A stretch of DNA of 64,000 bases from Carallia brachiata (taxonomy: Eukaryota > Streptophyta > Magnoliopsida > Malpighiales > Rhizophoraceae). Numbering within the stretch: the stretch's first letter is position 1; every line of letters begins with the position of its first letter. Location of the stretch: contig JADCRB010000045.1 in assembly GCA_021464245.1 (NCBI GenBank), positions 1 to 64,000 of the forward strand, given 5' to 3'. A program made the translations under genes and the position numbers. This document shows positions 35,897 through 48,400 of this stretch, in pieces. The notes beneath the pieces are model-generated. The model was not told the origin of the DNA. It made no database searches and saw only the letters and a list, made by a program, of their open reading frames with translations.

Positions 35897-36564
35897 GTTA
35901 AATGCAGTGTATTAAGAACCGGACCGGACCGGCCGGTTCAACCGGAAAAATCGGGAACCGGTCCTAGGTCCGGTCCGGTTCAAGTCTACAAGTGGAATTC
36001 GGACCGAACTGGAAAAAATCGGTCAAAAACTGGAAAAACCGGTCAAAAACCGGGAAAACCGGAAAAACCGGGACCGGTTGAACCGGTTCAATTTAAACCA
36101 AAAAATTTTAAATTATAATTTAACCCAAAACTTTATCTAAATTATAATTAAAACTCTAATTTTAACTAAAAATTCTAATTTAGTCCTCAATTGATTAAAA
36201 TTATCAATTTAATCTTTAAATTTGAAAATTAATATTTTAATCACTATTTATAAATATTATTTTTTGAATTAATTTTTATAAATTATATTTTGTTAAATAT
36301 ACTAATTGTAATATATTTAATGTATGTAAATATTAATATAATTCTTAAAATACACTTTATTTTAAATATTTATTATCATTTTTATATAATATAACATTTT
36401 ATATAATTATATAAGTTATATAAAAATTTAATTTTTATATATTTAATATTAAATACCGGTTTTACCGGTTTAACCACGGTTTTACCGGTCGAACCGGTTG
36501 AATCTTGAACCTCTCAGCTTTCCGGTTCAATGACCGGTTCGGTTTTGAGAACCTTGGTTAAATG
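35897..36564. mobile_element. Non-autonomous hAT-type transposon, 652 bp, TSD GTTAAATG
   Basis: The element 35905-36556 has ends CAGTGTATTAAGAACCGG and, inverted, CAAGGTTCTCAAAACCG, rich in CCGGTT repeats, with an AT-rich centre. The exact 8-bp duplication GTTAAATG lies at 35897-35904 and 36557-36564. No transposase. Its right duplication overlaps the left duplication of the next element. Confidence 0.88.
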
Positions 36565-37440
36565 GTAGTAGCAGTGTTCGCGGGTCAGATTGGATCGATT
36601 TGGGGTATATCCGTATTCAATCCGCCTTCGACGGGTTGGATAATTTTCCATCCGCACCCAATCCGCCATGCAACCCAATCCATCCAATTCAATCCTCTAA
36701 TGGCGGGTTGGATTGGATCAGTTTGGACGGATTAACATAATAAAAAAAATTATAATTTTTTTCAATTTATACATATCATCAACCATCAATGTTTTTACTT
36801 ATTCTTACCAACTTTATTATTATAATATATATATCATATCCATTCACAATTTTAAATATTCATGATAATTGATCAACATTCACTAAAAGACTATATTAAA
36901 TCAATTTTACTTAATAAAAACACAAATTATCAAACAGAAAAGTTACTTATTTGTGCTTTCGCTCGACAAAATAAGGTAGCATCTCTATCTCTCTTTTTCT
37001 CTCTCTCTTTTATAGTGTCCAATGTCTCACTTGTGCTGCCAAAAAATAGGGAGATAGAGATACTCCGATTTTTTCTTATTTTTAAAAATAAAATTACATG
37101 GTAACAATTAAAGAACATAATGATAATACAAGAGTAATAAAATAGTTTTTTACTTTTAATTTTATTGATTTGTAAGATTATATAAAATGTGATTGTTTGG
37201 TTTAATCCGATTGATATCGATAAATTTAATTCACAATATCAGTTATATATATATATATACATGGGCGGATTAGGTGGGCTGAACCCTCCAATCTACATCC
37301 AATCTGCCCTTGGCGGGTTGTAAAATTTTGAAACCACAACCAATCTTAACTTTGGCGGTTTTAGCGGGTTCGGATTGATTTGAATTGGATTGATCGGATT
37401 AAGTTAAGTTGGTTAATTTTTAAACAGCCCTAAATGGTAG
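36561..37440. mobile_element. Non-autonomous hAT-type transposon, 864 bp, TSD AATGGTAG
   Basis: The element 36569-37432 is flanked by AATGGTAG (36561-36568 and 37433-37440). It starts TAGCAGTGTTCGCGGG and ends TTTAAACAGCCCTA. Internal sequence is a close relative, in opposite orientation, of the element at 40427-41278. Repeated GGATTGGAT/GGCGGGTTGG subterminal motifs sit at both ends. No transposase was seen. Confidence 0.9.
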
Positions 37441-39420
37441 TATGCTAATTTTACAATTATCTGCAATTTCAGGGAGAAATGAATGTAGGATCAAAATAGG
37501 CAAAAGAGCTTTGGCTCAAGCACCAACATATGTGCGGCCTTGTCAAATAGATATTAGTGAGCTAAATGTCACGATTTTGGCCGATTGGTGGATTGCTCAG
37601 AAGACAGCAAAGATGCGAGAACATAACTAGGGTTAGATGTATTGTTATGAAATGAGAATAGCAAAGTGTACAAATAATAATTCTTGCACATATGTTAAAA
37701 TAATGGATAAAGAAATTCCAGCAATGTCTCCAAAGCCGACAGATAAATCCTTGCACCACAAATTTATGGTGTGTCCGCTCAGATAAAGCTCCCTGCAGCC
37801 AAAATATAAGTCTTCATGGTCATAAGAAAGAATAAAGGTATCCAATTGGCATCAACATTATTTTCCCTATAATATATCCACCTAAATGGTTAACTGTTCG
37901 CTATGAGATTTTGCCTCAATGGGATAGGAAGTGCATTTTAGGCTGGTTACATCTACACAAGGATGTGACCATAGAAGAAGCAGCATGATTGAAACGTTTG
38001 CATTAAATATGAAATATTGGTAACAGAAACCTGTCACTCGCTAAACTTTAATATTGCAAATATTTTTCAATTCCAAAGAAGAAATTCAACTCAAAGTTCT
38101 TTCACTGGCATTATAATCTCCAACCTACCAAATATTAAAATGATCAAATGAGTGATGACCACCATGAATTACTAAGAAAACTGTCCCTCGCTTCTCTTCT
38201 TTTGGTATATCATTGACAAGCAAGCTGATAATCGGAAATGTGACACCCATCTCTTGAGAAGAAATAGGTCAAGAGAACAAGCATGTTTAGTAATGCCAGA
38301 GACAAGCAGCTACATTAGAAAAGTAATATGGCCAATAAATAAGCACAAAGAATGGCTTTTTACCTTTCAAAACTGCCAATAGTGTGCCCTTAAATGAGAA
38401 GCCTCTGATTCTGTATCTTCCTTTAACAGCTTGGTCAACATTCGCGAGATCTTCCATATAATGGACCTAATTAGAGTGTCCCCTTTGAAGCGATTGAAAA
38501 TCTCTGAATTAATGAACATTTATCCTGCAAAAATGTTAAATATAAATGCAGCAACATTAAATTTTAAGTAATTAAAATTTAGTTAGAAGAATAACAAATC
38601 TGAATTACAAGCATCCAAGCTCTTGCTTCCCTCATCAATGTTCCCTTTCCATCTACATGTGTATTTGCACAGTGATGTTTCCATGAAGCCTGAAAGACAA
38701 ACAAGAGGAAACAATAAATGCTAATTTCTACAAAATTTGACAATTTACAAAAAAATTAATAGACCTTTTTTTTTTTACGTAAAAAAAAAAAAAAAGACCT
38801 GACTGCTCTTCAATGGGCAGATTCAATGTTCCAACATAGTTTCACTGCAAAAAGAATCATTCTTGAGTAAGTGATAATAGCTATAAAGAGACTTTAAGGT
38901 ATTATATGAACAAAGAACAAGAAAAGAAGTACAAAAACATATACCCAAAAAAAAAAGCAGAGGTTAACTTAATGTCTTAGTATAACAGATAGACTTGAAA
39001 TTCATGAAAGATTGGGATTCTTGAAGTAATGAACATCAAAGACAACTAAATTTATCAGGATAAAAAAAAAAGAAAGAAAGAAAACTCAAATTTATCCAAA
39101 AAAAAAACTCAAATTGGTCTCCAGGCTATGTTTACGGAAGCGGTCTGGGTATGGTTTTGGCCGCCCAACTGGTACTGATTCGGCGGCGGCGAAACTCTCA
39201 TGAAGTTAACAATTGAATACAGATGAATGAGAAACAAAAAACAGCAGAATCACGAACGTTTTTCTGGAAATACGACGAAGCCAAATAGTCATATTTTAAA
39301 AACTAACAGCCAAGAAATCAAAAGGACAAAACATTCAAATCACATCAAGACAAGATTCTTAGTTCTTTCCGTTAACAAACAGAAAAGAAGGAGAAGATTA
39401 ATGGGGAAATTGAGGGAATA
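37441..39420 (-). pseudogene. Relict of the unidentified multi-exon gene, copy 2 (internally deleted)
   Basis: Collinear with 14730-15570 and then 17300-18330; the intervening 1.7 kb is absent, so it lacks the best exon candidate. Surviving pieces include one with HYMEDLANVDQAVKG running on into RYRIRGFSFKGTLL (about 38460-38365), where the deletion has apparently brought two exons together. Also present are a METSLCKYTC piece near 38690-38600 and the first-exon candidate MRVSPPPNQYQLGG near 39200-39110. A stop precedes VHYMEDL. Family unknown; non-functional is the likeliest reading. Confidence 0.4.
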
Positions 39421-39497
39421 GCGGTGGGTTGCGGGGGAGTTTCTTTGACAAAGGACTTAAGGTCTTCTTCATATAACAAGAATGCTCTCTGTATTTG

Positions 39498-39505
39498 TAT
39501 TTATA
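39498..39505 (-). promoter_or_regulatory. TATA box of the unidentified gene, copy 2
   Basis: TATAAATA on the minus strand at the same position relative to the putative first exon as in copy 1 (18395-18402). Confidence 0.45.
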
Positions 39506-39764
39506 ATAAGCGGCAATTTGAGGTCGGTGGCTCTCTTTTGAGACACAAATGACCGTTGCGAAATCCGGTCTCCTGTCCAATGGACGGAAAACTGAATTCA
39601 CCTTGGAATTGGATTCCCTCCCCATATAGTTTCCCACATGGTTTGCGAGCCCTGTTTGCGGAAGGATATGTAATTTTACCTAAATACCCTCGTTAATCTT
39701 AAATTGCATCAAAAGTGTAACGTCCCTCTTTTTTTTTTTTTTTCCTAATGAAAGAATAATTCCT

Positions 39765-40021
39765 TAATGCTTTGTTTGGGGCCGAAACGAAAAGAAAAAG
39801 AAAAGAAATGAAAAAGAAAATGGATTCTTTTTATTTATTTATTTATTTTTTATTAATCTAAATAATTAATTTTTATTTTTTCTCTCACAAAATTATTATT
39901 TATTTTCTTTCTCATAATTTTTTAATTGATATTTTTTATTAGTTATAATATTATTATTACTGTACTATTTTTTATTCATTTTCGTTTCTATTCACTTTCT
40001 ATCGACCTAAACATACCATAA
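39765..40021. mobile_element. Tourist-like MITE candidate, TSD TAA, copy 2
   Basis: The element 39768-40018 starts TGCTTTGTTTGGG and ends CCTAAACATACCA, an imperfect inverted repeat, with TAA on each side. Same insertion as 18653-18895, so it entered before the segmental duplication. Confidence 0.55.
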
Positions 40022-40418
40022 AAGCAAATGAAAAGACAAGCATTATGAGGCAAAGCTATACATTTGCCGCCTGCGAGTAATATTTTTTTTTTTTACCATC
40101 CAAAAAATAATATCGTAAATATATTGATTATTAAATTTTTTTTTGACTAATAATAATGTAATTGGATCATTTGGCGCGGGAGTTTTATGGTTAGCCAAAA
40201 TATTTTTACATAATTGATTTAAATTTAAATTTTTACACTTGGGTTCCTTCAATAAAAAATTGAATGTCGAATAGAAGTGTAATTACAAAATTTTAGATTC
40301 AATAATTACAATAATTACATGTAAAAATTCTCCTTCAGCATTATTACTATTCAAGTAATAGATCTTTTTTATAAAAAAATTTGAATTAAGATGTTAAAAG
40401 TTGATTTTTAACTTGAGT

Positions 40419-40571
40419 CTGCCGAGCAGGGCTCTTTAAAAATTAACCAACCCGACTCAATTCGATCAATCCGATCCAAACCAATCCGAACCCGCTAAAA
40501 CCGCCTAAATTTGGATTGGTTGCGATTTTAAAATTTTACAACTCGCCAAGAGCGCGCGCACACACACACAC

Positions 40572-40605
<34 letters not shown>

Positions 40606-41286
40606 CTGATATTGTGAATTAAATTTATCGATATCAATCGGATTAAGACCAAACAATTATATTTTATATAATCTTACAAATCAATAAAATTAGAAGTAAA
40701 AAACTATTTTATTACTCTTGTATTATTATCATGTTCTCTAATTGTTACCACATAATTTTATTTTAAAAAACAAGAAAAAATCGAAGTATCTCTATCTTCC
40801 TATTTTTTGACAGCACAAGTGAGACATTAGACACTATAAAAGAGAGAAAGAGAAAGAGAGACATGCTACCTTATTTGCAGAGCAGAAGCACAAATAAGTA
40901 ACTTTTCTGTTTGATAATTTGTGTTTTTACCAAATAAAATTGATCTAATATAATCTTTTAGTGAATTTTGATCAATTCTCATAAATATTTAAAATTGCGA
41001 ATAGATATGATATATATACAATATAATAATAAAATTGGTAAGAATAAGTAAAAATATTGATGATTGATAATATGTATAAATTCAAAAAAAATTATAATTT
41101 TTTTTATTATATCAGTCCGTCCAAACCGATCCAATCCAACCTGCCGTTGACGGATTGGATTGGATGGATTAGGTTGTATGGCGGATTAGGTGTCGATGGA
41201 AAATTATTCAACCCGCCGATGATGGATTGCATACGGACATACTCTTAAGTCGATCCAATCCAACCCGTGAACACCCTACTGCCGAG
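40419..41286. mobile_element. Non-autonomous hAT-type transposon, 852 bp, TSD CTGCCGAG
   Basis: The element 40427-41278 is flanked by CTGCCGAG at 40419-40426 and 41279-41286. The paralogous site at 19270-19277 is empty and holds one copy of CTGCCGAG. Ends are CAGGGCTCTTTAAAA and, inverted, TAGGGTGTTCACGGGT. It is an inverted relative of 36569-37432. It contains a compound GC/AC/AT microsatellite at 40552-40604. Confidence 0.93.
40552..40604. repeat. Compound microsatellite (GC)n(AC)n(AT)n
   Basis: Alternating GC, then AC, then a long AT run inside the hAT element. The relative at 36569-37432 has only a short AT run at the matching place (about 37240-37258). Confidence 0.9.
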
Positions 41287-42915
41287 ATGTCTATGATATC
41301 CTTTTTGAGTAGGAGGAAAAAAAAAAAACACAGAAAAGAAGAATAAAGACAAATTTTCTAATTATTTTCCAAGAAAAAGACCAGCTGGCATATATAGGAA
41401 CTGTATTTGGATTAAAAAAAAAAGCAAATAAGTGAGAGAGTGAGAGAGAGGAAAATGATAGAAAGAAAAATTGAACATGGGCAAAATTTTCATTCATTTT
41501 TGCGTTTAGAAAAGGGTAATAATATATGAGAGAAAAATTAAAAAAAGTTTTGCTTTAAAAAAGGTAAGAAGTAAGATGATGAAAAATAATATGTATGAAG
41601 ATATTAATTTTATTCTCAACTGAAAAAGCTCACATATATAATTAGACCAATTAAGAAAATCAACAATTTCCCTCTAATATAGAGAAAAACAAATTTAGTG
41701 AGTGAAAAAAAATTAATATTTCTTATCCTCATTTTTGTTTATGATAAAAATATTTTTCAAAAACAAATATTAAATCTTTTCCCCTTATTTTCTTTCGTTC
41801 TTTTCCCCTTCAAGCGGATTGACGACTGGGAACTTCTTGGTCGCGCACCTTTCGACAAATTTGCTGGCTCTGATTGACATAGAACTTGTGATTATTCCCC
41901 GACCAAAGAAATGAAATAGGCTATTATGACGCCGGACAATAGACAAATCCATATTAAAATGTGATTACGACCACCTTTCTCTAAAAGAAAATATTTTTTC
42001 TTGAAAAATAAGTATAGAAGCATATAAAATAAAGATGCACTTATCGACTTTAGATTCTTATCTATTTCATTTACTTAGTTTTTAGTGAAAAAATTTATAT
42101 AATTAAGAAACATATTTCTAAAATAAAGTATTTGCTACACTTATTCACCTCTTTATGCGTATAACATATCAATTATACACATATTTTTTTTATTTCAGTT
42201 GAATCTCATTAAAAATTTTTGTTTTTCTTATGTGCAGAAGTAGAATTGAGTTACCACCCTCCTCTTGTTTAGATGACAATCCATCAACAAGGGTTGATAG
42301 CCACAACAGCAAAAATCAACTAAGAACCCAGCAGTAGAATTGAGTTAGCTTGATTTTTTTTTCTTTTTTAATATGCATTGTCATAAACAAACAAAAGTAC
42401 GAAAAAGAAATTAATAAAGAAAATGATTAAAAGAATATCCATCCGCAACAATACATATGTGAGAAGGAAAAAGGAAAACCTGCAGCGATGGGATAGAAAA
42501 TTGATGGCCATTTTGCTGCAATTCTGATTGTATCACAGGGGAATCAGTCCCAACACAACAAAACGTTTATGTGTCATTACAAAGAGGAAAAGCCAACAGA
42601 TTTGAGTGAAATAAGCCAAAAAAGAAAAGGTGCGATTTTGGTCCGCAAGTTTGGGTTCCAGAAAAAATCAAGTTAAACCTGGACACTTGTATATCCTGAG
42701 AGGTGTTCACTGATCTTTTGGATTTGGATGCCTCTCCTTCAAATGAGAAGAGAAGAACAGAAAGATTCAGTCAAGTAGTGTCAAAATAGGAAGCCCAAAG
42801 GGATTCAATAGCAGAAGAGACCTAAACTAGTCTCTAATCAATCTGGGCAAATAAGACTCTACCAAAGAACAAGAAAATAACTGAGCGATTAGAAGGCTAA
42901 GCTGAATTGTACTCC
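41287..42915. other. AT-rich spacer left of solitary C-JID exon F3
   Basis: No gene; nearly identical to 19278-20908. Confidence 0.65.
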
Positions 42916-43346
42916 TCATCTTTGGCATACAAATGTAATGGCCCCGCATTTCTTCACCTTCCAATAGCCTTGAATTGACGATCGGAGTATGAAAGGTTTG
43001 AACCTAAACCAGACGGTCTCGTACGAGCATTGAGTTAGGCGTGGACAATCCTCAGCTGTCATCTCATACAGCCTGCAAGCAAACAGCATTACGACTGGCT
43101 CTGTAGGGATTCTCAAGTTTGCCACCGCACAGATCTCATCTAGAACAAAAGTGAAATCGCTGCTGTCATCACGATCGTCTCCAAGATGGCAGTTGGATTG
43201 GAGGTGTGTTTCAACAAGAAATTTTCAATCGACAACAAGGCATATAATAAATCCCAAGTAGCCATCGTTGTTGAGCCAATTTGAGGGAAGCGAAACTCTG
43301 ACAGTGTCTCCCCTGCTTTGATTCATGCACCACTCGGCCGCAGCCA
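42916..43346 (-). pseudogene. Solitary C-JID exon, copy F3
   Basis: Nearly identical to F2 at 20909-21339: same acceptor, same EWCMNQSRGDTVRV start, same premature stop after IICLVVD (43225) and same downstream frame from PTEPVVMLFACRLYEM to the stop at 42916. No TNL exons precede it. Confidence 0.7.
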
Positions 43347-43389
43347 CTGTACCGCAAAAATAAGAATCATGATGTAATATAAGTAGTGA

Positions 43390-45475
43390 TAAAATCCACC
43401 AAAAGAGAACCAAGCTGGATTTATTTGGTGTGATCAGCTTCATTTGTCAATGCAACCACTGTACTAACCGCATGTCAACCTTACATTATGCACAGTCAAA
43501 ATATCATGGAAACCAAGTTCTGCAACCCATTGTCTTTGCCGATCATGTCTTGATAACAACTGAAAAGTCCCGCTCGGTCGAACACTGTATATTTGAAAGC
43601 TTCAAGAGGGAAACCCTGGATTCAATCAATAAGCATTTAAACATAAGATTCTAATTAAAAAATTTGATATAAAGGCAACCCAATCCATTTATTTGACTCA
43701 CTCAAGACCTAAGTCCCAAGCAAATGAAGATTGGCATGTACGTCTCCAGCAAATGAAATGCAATAGTACTGAGTTGGACGTTCAATAATATTGAACTAAA
43801 TCAGTAATGAACAAACAATCTTGCCTAGAGATAGTTTAGTCTACTTTATTTTATTAAGCCAAGCCTCCAGTTGGCTTCCATTGAATTATTGCCTTCAAAC
43901 TGGGCGACCAAATTGCAAAAATGTTAGCAGAATTATTGATAAAAAAAGGAACACGAGAGCTGAATGCAGGCAAAGAGACCGTTTGAAACATGAAATAGCA
44001 AAGTAAAGAACTAATAGCTATATGTACAAAGACAAGGACTGATGCTGTAAGATAACTATACTGACAGCAAAGTGTAGAGTGAGGTCAGCAATTGACCAGA
44101 AAATAGAAACACCAGCCTGCCTGTGCACATTGGAGGTCTTGCATGCACACTCATGCAACCACTTGTATGGAAGAATGCTACACAATATGTTGGGCGTTAA
44201 AACTAAAGCTAATGATGGGGCATACCTGCAAGTCTACGACATGATGCAAAGGTCACAAGGCCTGGTGGCAGCATTCCTAGCCTAGAAGTTTTTGGATGTT
44301 CTCTGCATTTCATTTTTCTTCTTTAGGCCCACTTGAATGTCATTTCTGTCGAGAAATTTCAAATTGATTGCTAATTATGAATCATATTCTCCAACTAAGA
44401 TCCAAACCACTAAGCATTATCATAAGAAATGTCTATTCTTTCAGATACCTCCCAAGAAAAGACAAAGGAATCAACGGATTGTGGCAGAAATCAAGAGATG
44501 AGCTGAGAACATGTAAGAAAAGAACAAAAAACAAAGATACAAGAGAGAATAAAATGGCCCGAATTGTTCCAACAATTTAGAAAGTGTAAGCTAACAAACA
44601 GCAACAACATTCAATGGACTTACTAAAACTCATTTGAAACATTATTTTTACACTCTTTTGGTTGATTTTGTAACTTCCAGTTTCTCTTGAAGCCTAAATC
44701 AGTTTACAATACACAAACAACATGTTTTCCCAAGCTAACCCAACTTATAGATAAAAAAAAAAGGGCTTTGGTTCATCCCAACACAAAAATCACCTGCCTT
44801 TTCTCTAAAACTCTCTGTGCAGTTAACTCTTATCTAACACGAGCATTCACAAGACAAAAAATTTGTGGGTCCATATAGTTTCAGAGAACAAAATGTAATG
44901 CCTGGCATTCACAACAAACAATCAACGAAAGCAATTGGGTGTACCTCACGGAGTATTGAGGATTGATCCGCAACAGGCGGCAAGATTCACAAGCTTTGAG
45001 CCACGATCACTAACCATGCGTTGGGATCTTTCCTCGGTATATCAATGAGCAAAGGATGATCCTAAATTATAACATTGCCGCTGAATCAAAAATTTGTCTG
45101 CCAAAGAGTGCAAAGCACCTAATTCTAATATTTGGCATCAAAACAGAGAGTCAATTTGGGGAGTTCTTCGAGCAATGGAGCCTTTGTTCTTCGAACCTCC
45201 GCGTTCATAGCAACCGCGGCAGCCCTACTCTTCTCGGTTGCCGCCGACTCCTATTTCTAAGTCAATTCGAAAAAAATCAAACAATTAAAACAGAGGAATG
45301 AAGACCCAAAACCAAAATATAAGAATAAAAAAGACAGTGAAATAACAGAGTAAAAGGGGCGGTGTGAAAGAAGGGATGATGAGATTGGGGAAATGGAGGG
45401 AGGGCTGCGTGTGTGTGTGTGTTTTTGGAAAATGGCAGTGGAAGGCTAAGCTGAATCTTAATCCTCATCTTCTGC
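43390..45475. repeat. Conserved spacer between solitary C-JID exon and TNL-C
   Basis: Collinear with 21370-24030 except for the deletion at about 45150. No gene supported. Confidence 0.6.
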
Positions 45476-48400
45476 TTACATTATTGGAATGGCCCCACAT
45501 TCCTTTATCTTCCACCCGAATTCTTCTCGGCTTCGCAAAGGTTTGAAGTTTAACAAGACGGCGTCGTACGAGCACTGGGTGAGGTGTGGACATTTCTCAG
45601 CCATTATATCATACAGGCTGCAAGCAAACAGCATTACGACGTGCTCTGTACTGATTCGATTGTCAATCCACCAGCAATTACTGCGCAGACCAAAAGTGAA
45701 ATCAATGCCGTCATCACAATCGTCTCCAAAATGGCAGTTGCATTGGAGCGCTACTGCGTCAAGAAAATCAATCTCAACAACAAGGCATATAATAAATCCC
45801 AAGTAGGGATCGTTGCTGAGCCAATTTGAGGGAAGTGGAACTCTGACAGTGTCTCCCCTGCTTTGATTCCCGCACCACTCTGGAATTCTGCCTCCCTGAT
45901 AACAGACTGAAAGACTCGACCACACCCACTGTACCACAAAAACAAAAATCATAGACATCATATAAGCAGTGAATAAACAAGAAAATAGAGAGAGAGAGAG
46001 AGTGAGCCGGAGACCTTTTCATCATGAGAGGGTACTTCCATAATTGAAAAATCAATCTCCAAATGGGAGATGGGGTCTCTAACGTTTTGATGCACTTTGA
46101 AGCACCCGGATAAGTTGACGTTGCGGAGAGGAGATCGCCTATCAGACAGTAGTAAATTAAGGGAAGATATGTCTTCTAATGATGTGCAACCACTCGCTTC
46201 TAGTTCAAGTAGGCTCACTGGAAGCTCTGGCAGAGATCGAAGCCTGACGCAACCGGCTATGAAAGAAATTCAAGTTGCGTAAGCTGTTTGATGCTTTCAG
46301 GGATACTCTCAAAGTCGTTCCCATCTAAAAATTTTTAAAGTGGATAAACACTCGAGGTCAGCAGGTAATTGCCGGAGATTGCATGATGTTAAATCGAGAA
46401 GGGCTAACCAAGACATCCCCAACAACGAAGTTAATGAAGCAATATTTGCGCAACCACCCATTCCCAACCATTGTAGCCCTGTTAGATTGTCCACAGTGGA
46501 TGGTAGATTTTCTATGGATGTCGAGCCCAACATCAGCGTCGTTAGACTATCCATGCTCTCCAAGATTTCCGGAAATAGCTTCAGTTTAAAACAATATCGC
46601 AGGTCGAGATCCCCAAGACGTTTTAACTTGCAAATGTTGGTTGGGAGGCTCGCAAGCTCTTTGCACGACGCTAAGTTCAATTCGACCAGTTGATCAAGCT
46701 TCTCAATGGAGGAAGGCACTTCTTTTATCGCAGTCTCCCATAAGATAGATACTTTATGTTCTTTGAGACATCTGGAAACATCTCGAGTCTTCCGCAATAA
46801 GAGAGGTCAAGAGTATCAAGACATTCCATATCAATGTTATTCGGAAGACTCGTAATATTGTTGCAGCCGTTTAACCTTAGGCACGTGACCATACTGAATT
46901 GGCTTAAGCACAAGGAATGCTTAACTATACTCTTAGACTGCATGTAGTGAAAGAAAATTAGGTGTTAGTGATTTGTAAATCAAAGAGAGCCTTTTGGTCA
47001 ATTGGAAAAGAGCATTAATATAAATAATTTGTACCTCAGCTTCTTTACAAAGTCCTTTAATGTTGCTATGAGGTAACTCAATCCACTGGAGATTCTCGGG
47101 ACAAAAATCTGTCGGCAAATACCAATGGATATCCATACCAGTAGATAAACCTCAGCTCATTAGGAAGATAATCAAGACCTTGAGAAAGGTGCACTTTGCA
47201 TTCTTTTTTTATCCACTCGTTTGCATCCTCTGAATTGTATATTTTTAGAAATTTCAAGTTCGACATATTTTCAAAGGCTTTAGGATTCAAGTGGATCTCT
47301 TTTCTTAACTTACTCATATTGAGGAATATGCCTTCAACTTTTCTTGTTCCCTGGAAAATAAGAAAAAAGGCGACAATGAGTAAGCATGAAAAGTGAAATG
47401 GAATTTCCATATTAAGCATCGTACCGTGTCTTTCATGAATACTTGATATATATCTTCTGAATCCCATAGTCTGCTACGTTCACCTGGCTCTTTCGATTCC
47501 TCACATACAATTTCCCTACCCATTCCTTGCAGTAGATCATGCATTTCTACCGCATTCCCTCTGGTGCTTATGAGGGACTTGTCAACGAGATTCCGTATTC
47601 CAATCTCCGTAGAAAAGCCACAACTATTTAGTATTTGTATCACAGTATCTCTATTCTCACCTTTAAAGAAACATGCAATGTGAAGAAAGATTTCCCTCTC
47701 CTCCCTATCTAGGCTTTCGTAACTAATTTTCAATACCTTTTGAATCTTACTCATGGGCACCCTATTCATTTATTCACAGCACTTTCCCACTCATTTTTGT
47801 TCTTGCCAAATAAAGAGGAGCCCAAAACTTTAAGAGCTAAAGGATTGCCCTTGCAATATCTAAGGACCAAATCCGACAAGGGCTTGCGATCTTCTAGGGG
47901 ATAATTTTGCTTGAAGGCATATTGACTAAAAAGTTGAAGAGCTGCATCATCACACAATGCCTTAACCTCGTATATATAATCAGCCCTGCTTTCAAAAGCT
48001 TGTTTATTTCTACTTGTTACGATGATCCTACTTCCTGAACAAACCAACAAGGATTTCCAACCAAATCTTCTAATTGTTGCAGTCATCAACATCATCAAGA
48101 ACAACTAATATTTGTTTGCGACGAAGTTCTAATTAACGATCGATGCTGGGTGTATAAATTCTAATATGACTATCCCCAATGCTGCGAAATGAGCTCCTTA
48201 ACAATTCATTCATGCACTTTTTTCAGATTCTTCCCTAACATTTTTAAGAAAGCAGCACTTCAAACTGACATGAAATTGGTTAAAAATAGTTTCAGCAATA
48301 GTTGTTTTGCCTATACCGCCCATGCCCCAAATCCCTAAAATTTGAACATCTTGGGACCCAGTAGCCAATACGCTTTTGATAAGCTCAAGGCTTGAATTTA

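Noticed and set aside
35897..37440. Single larger composite element or LTR retrotransposon
   Set aside because: No LTR pair, primer-binding site or polyprotein motif; two independent sets of inverted ends and 8-bp duplications explain it better.
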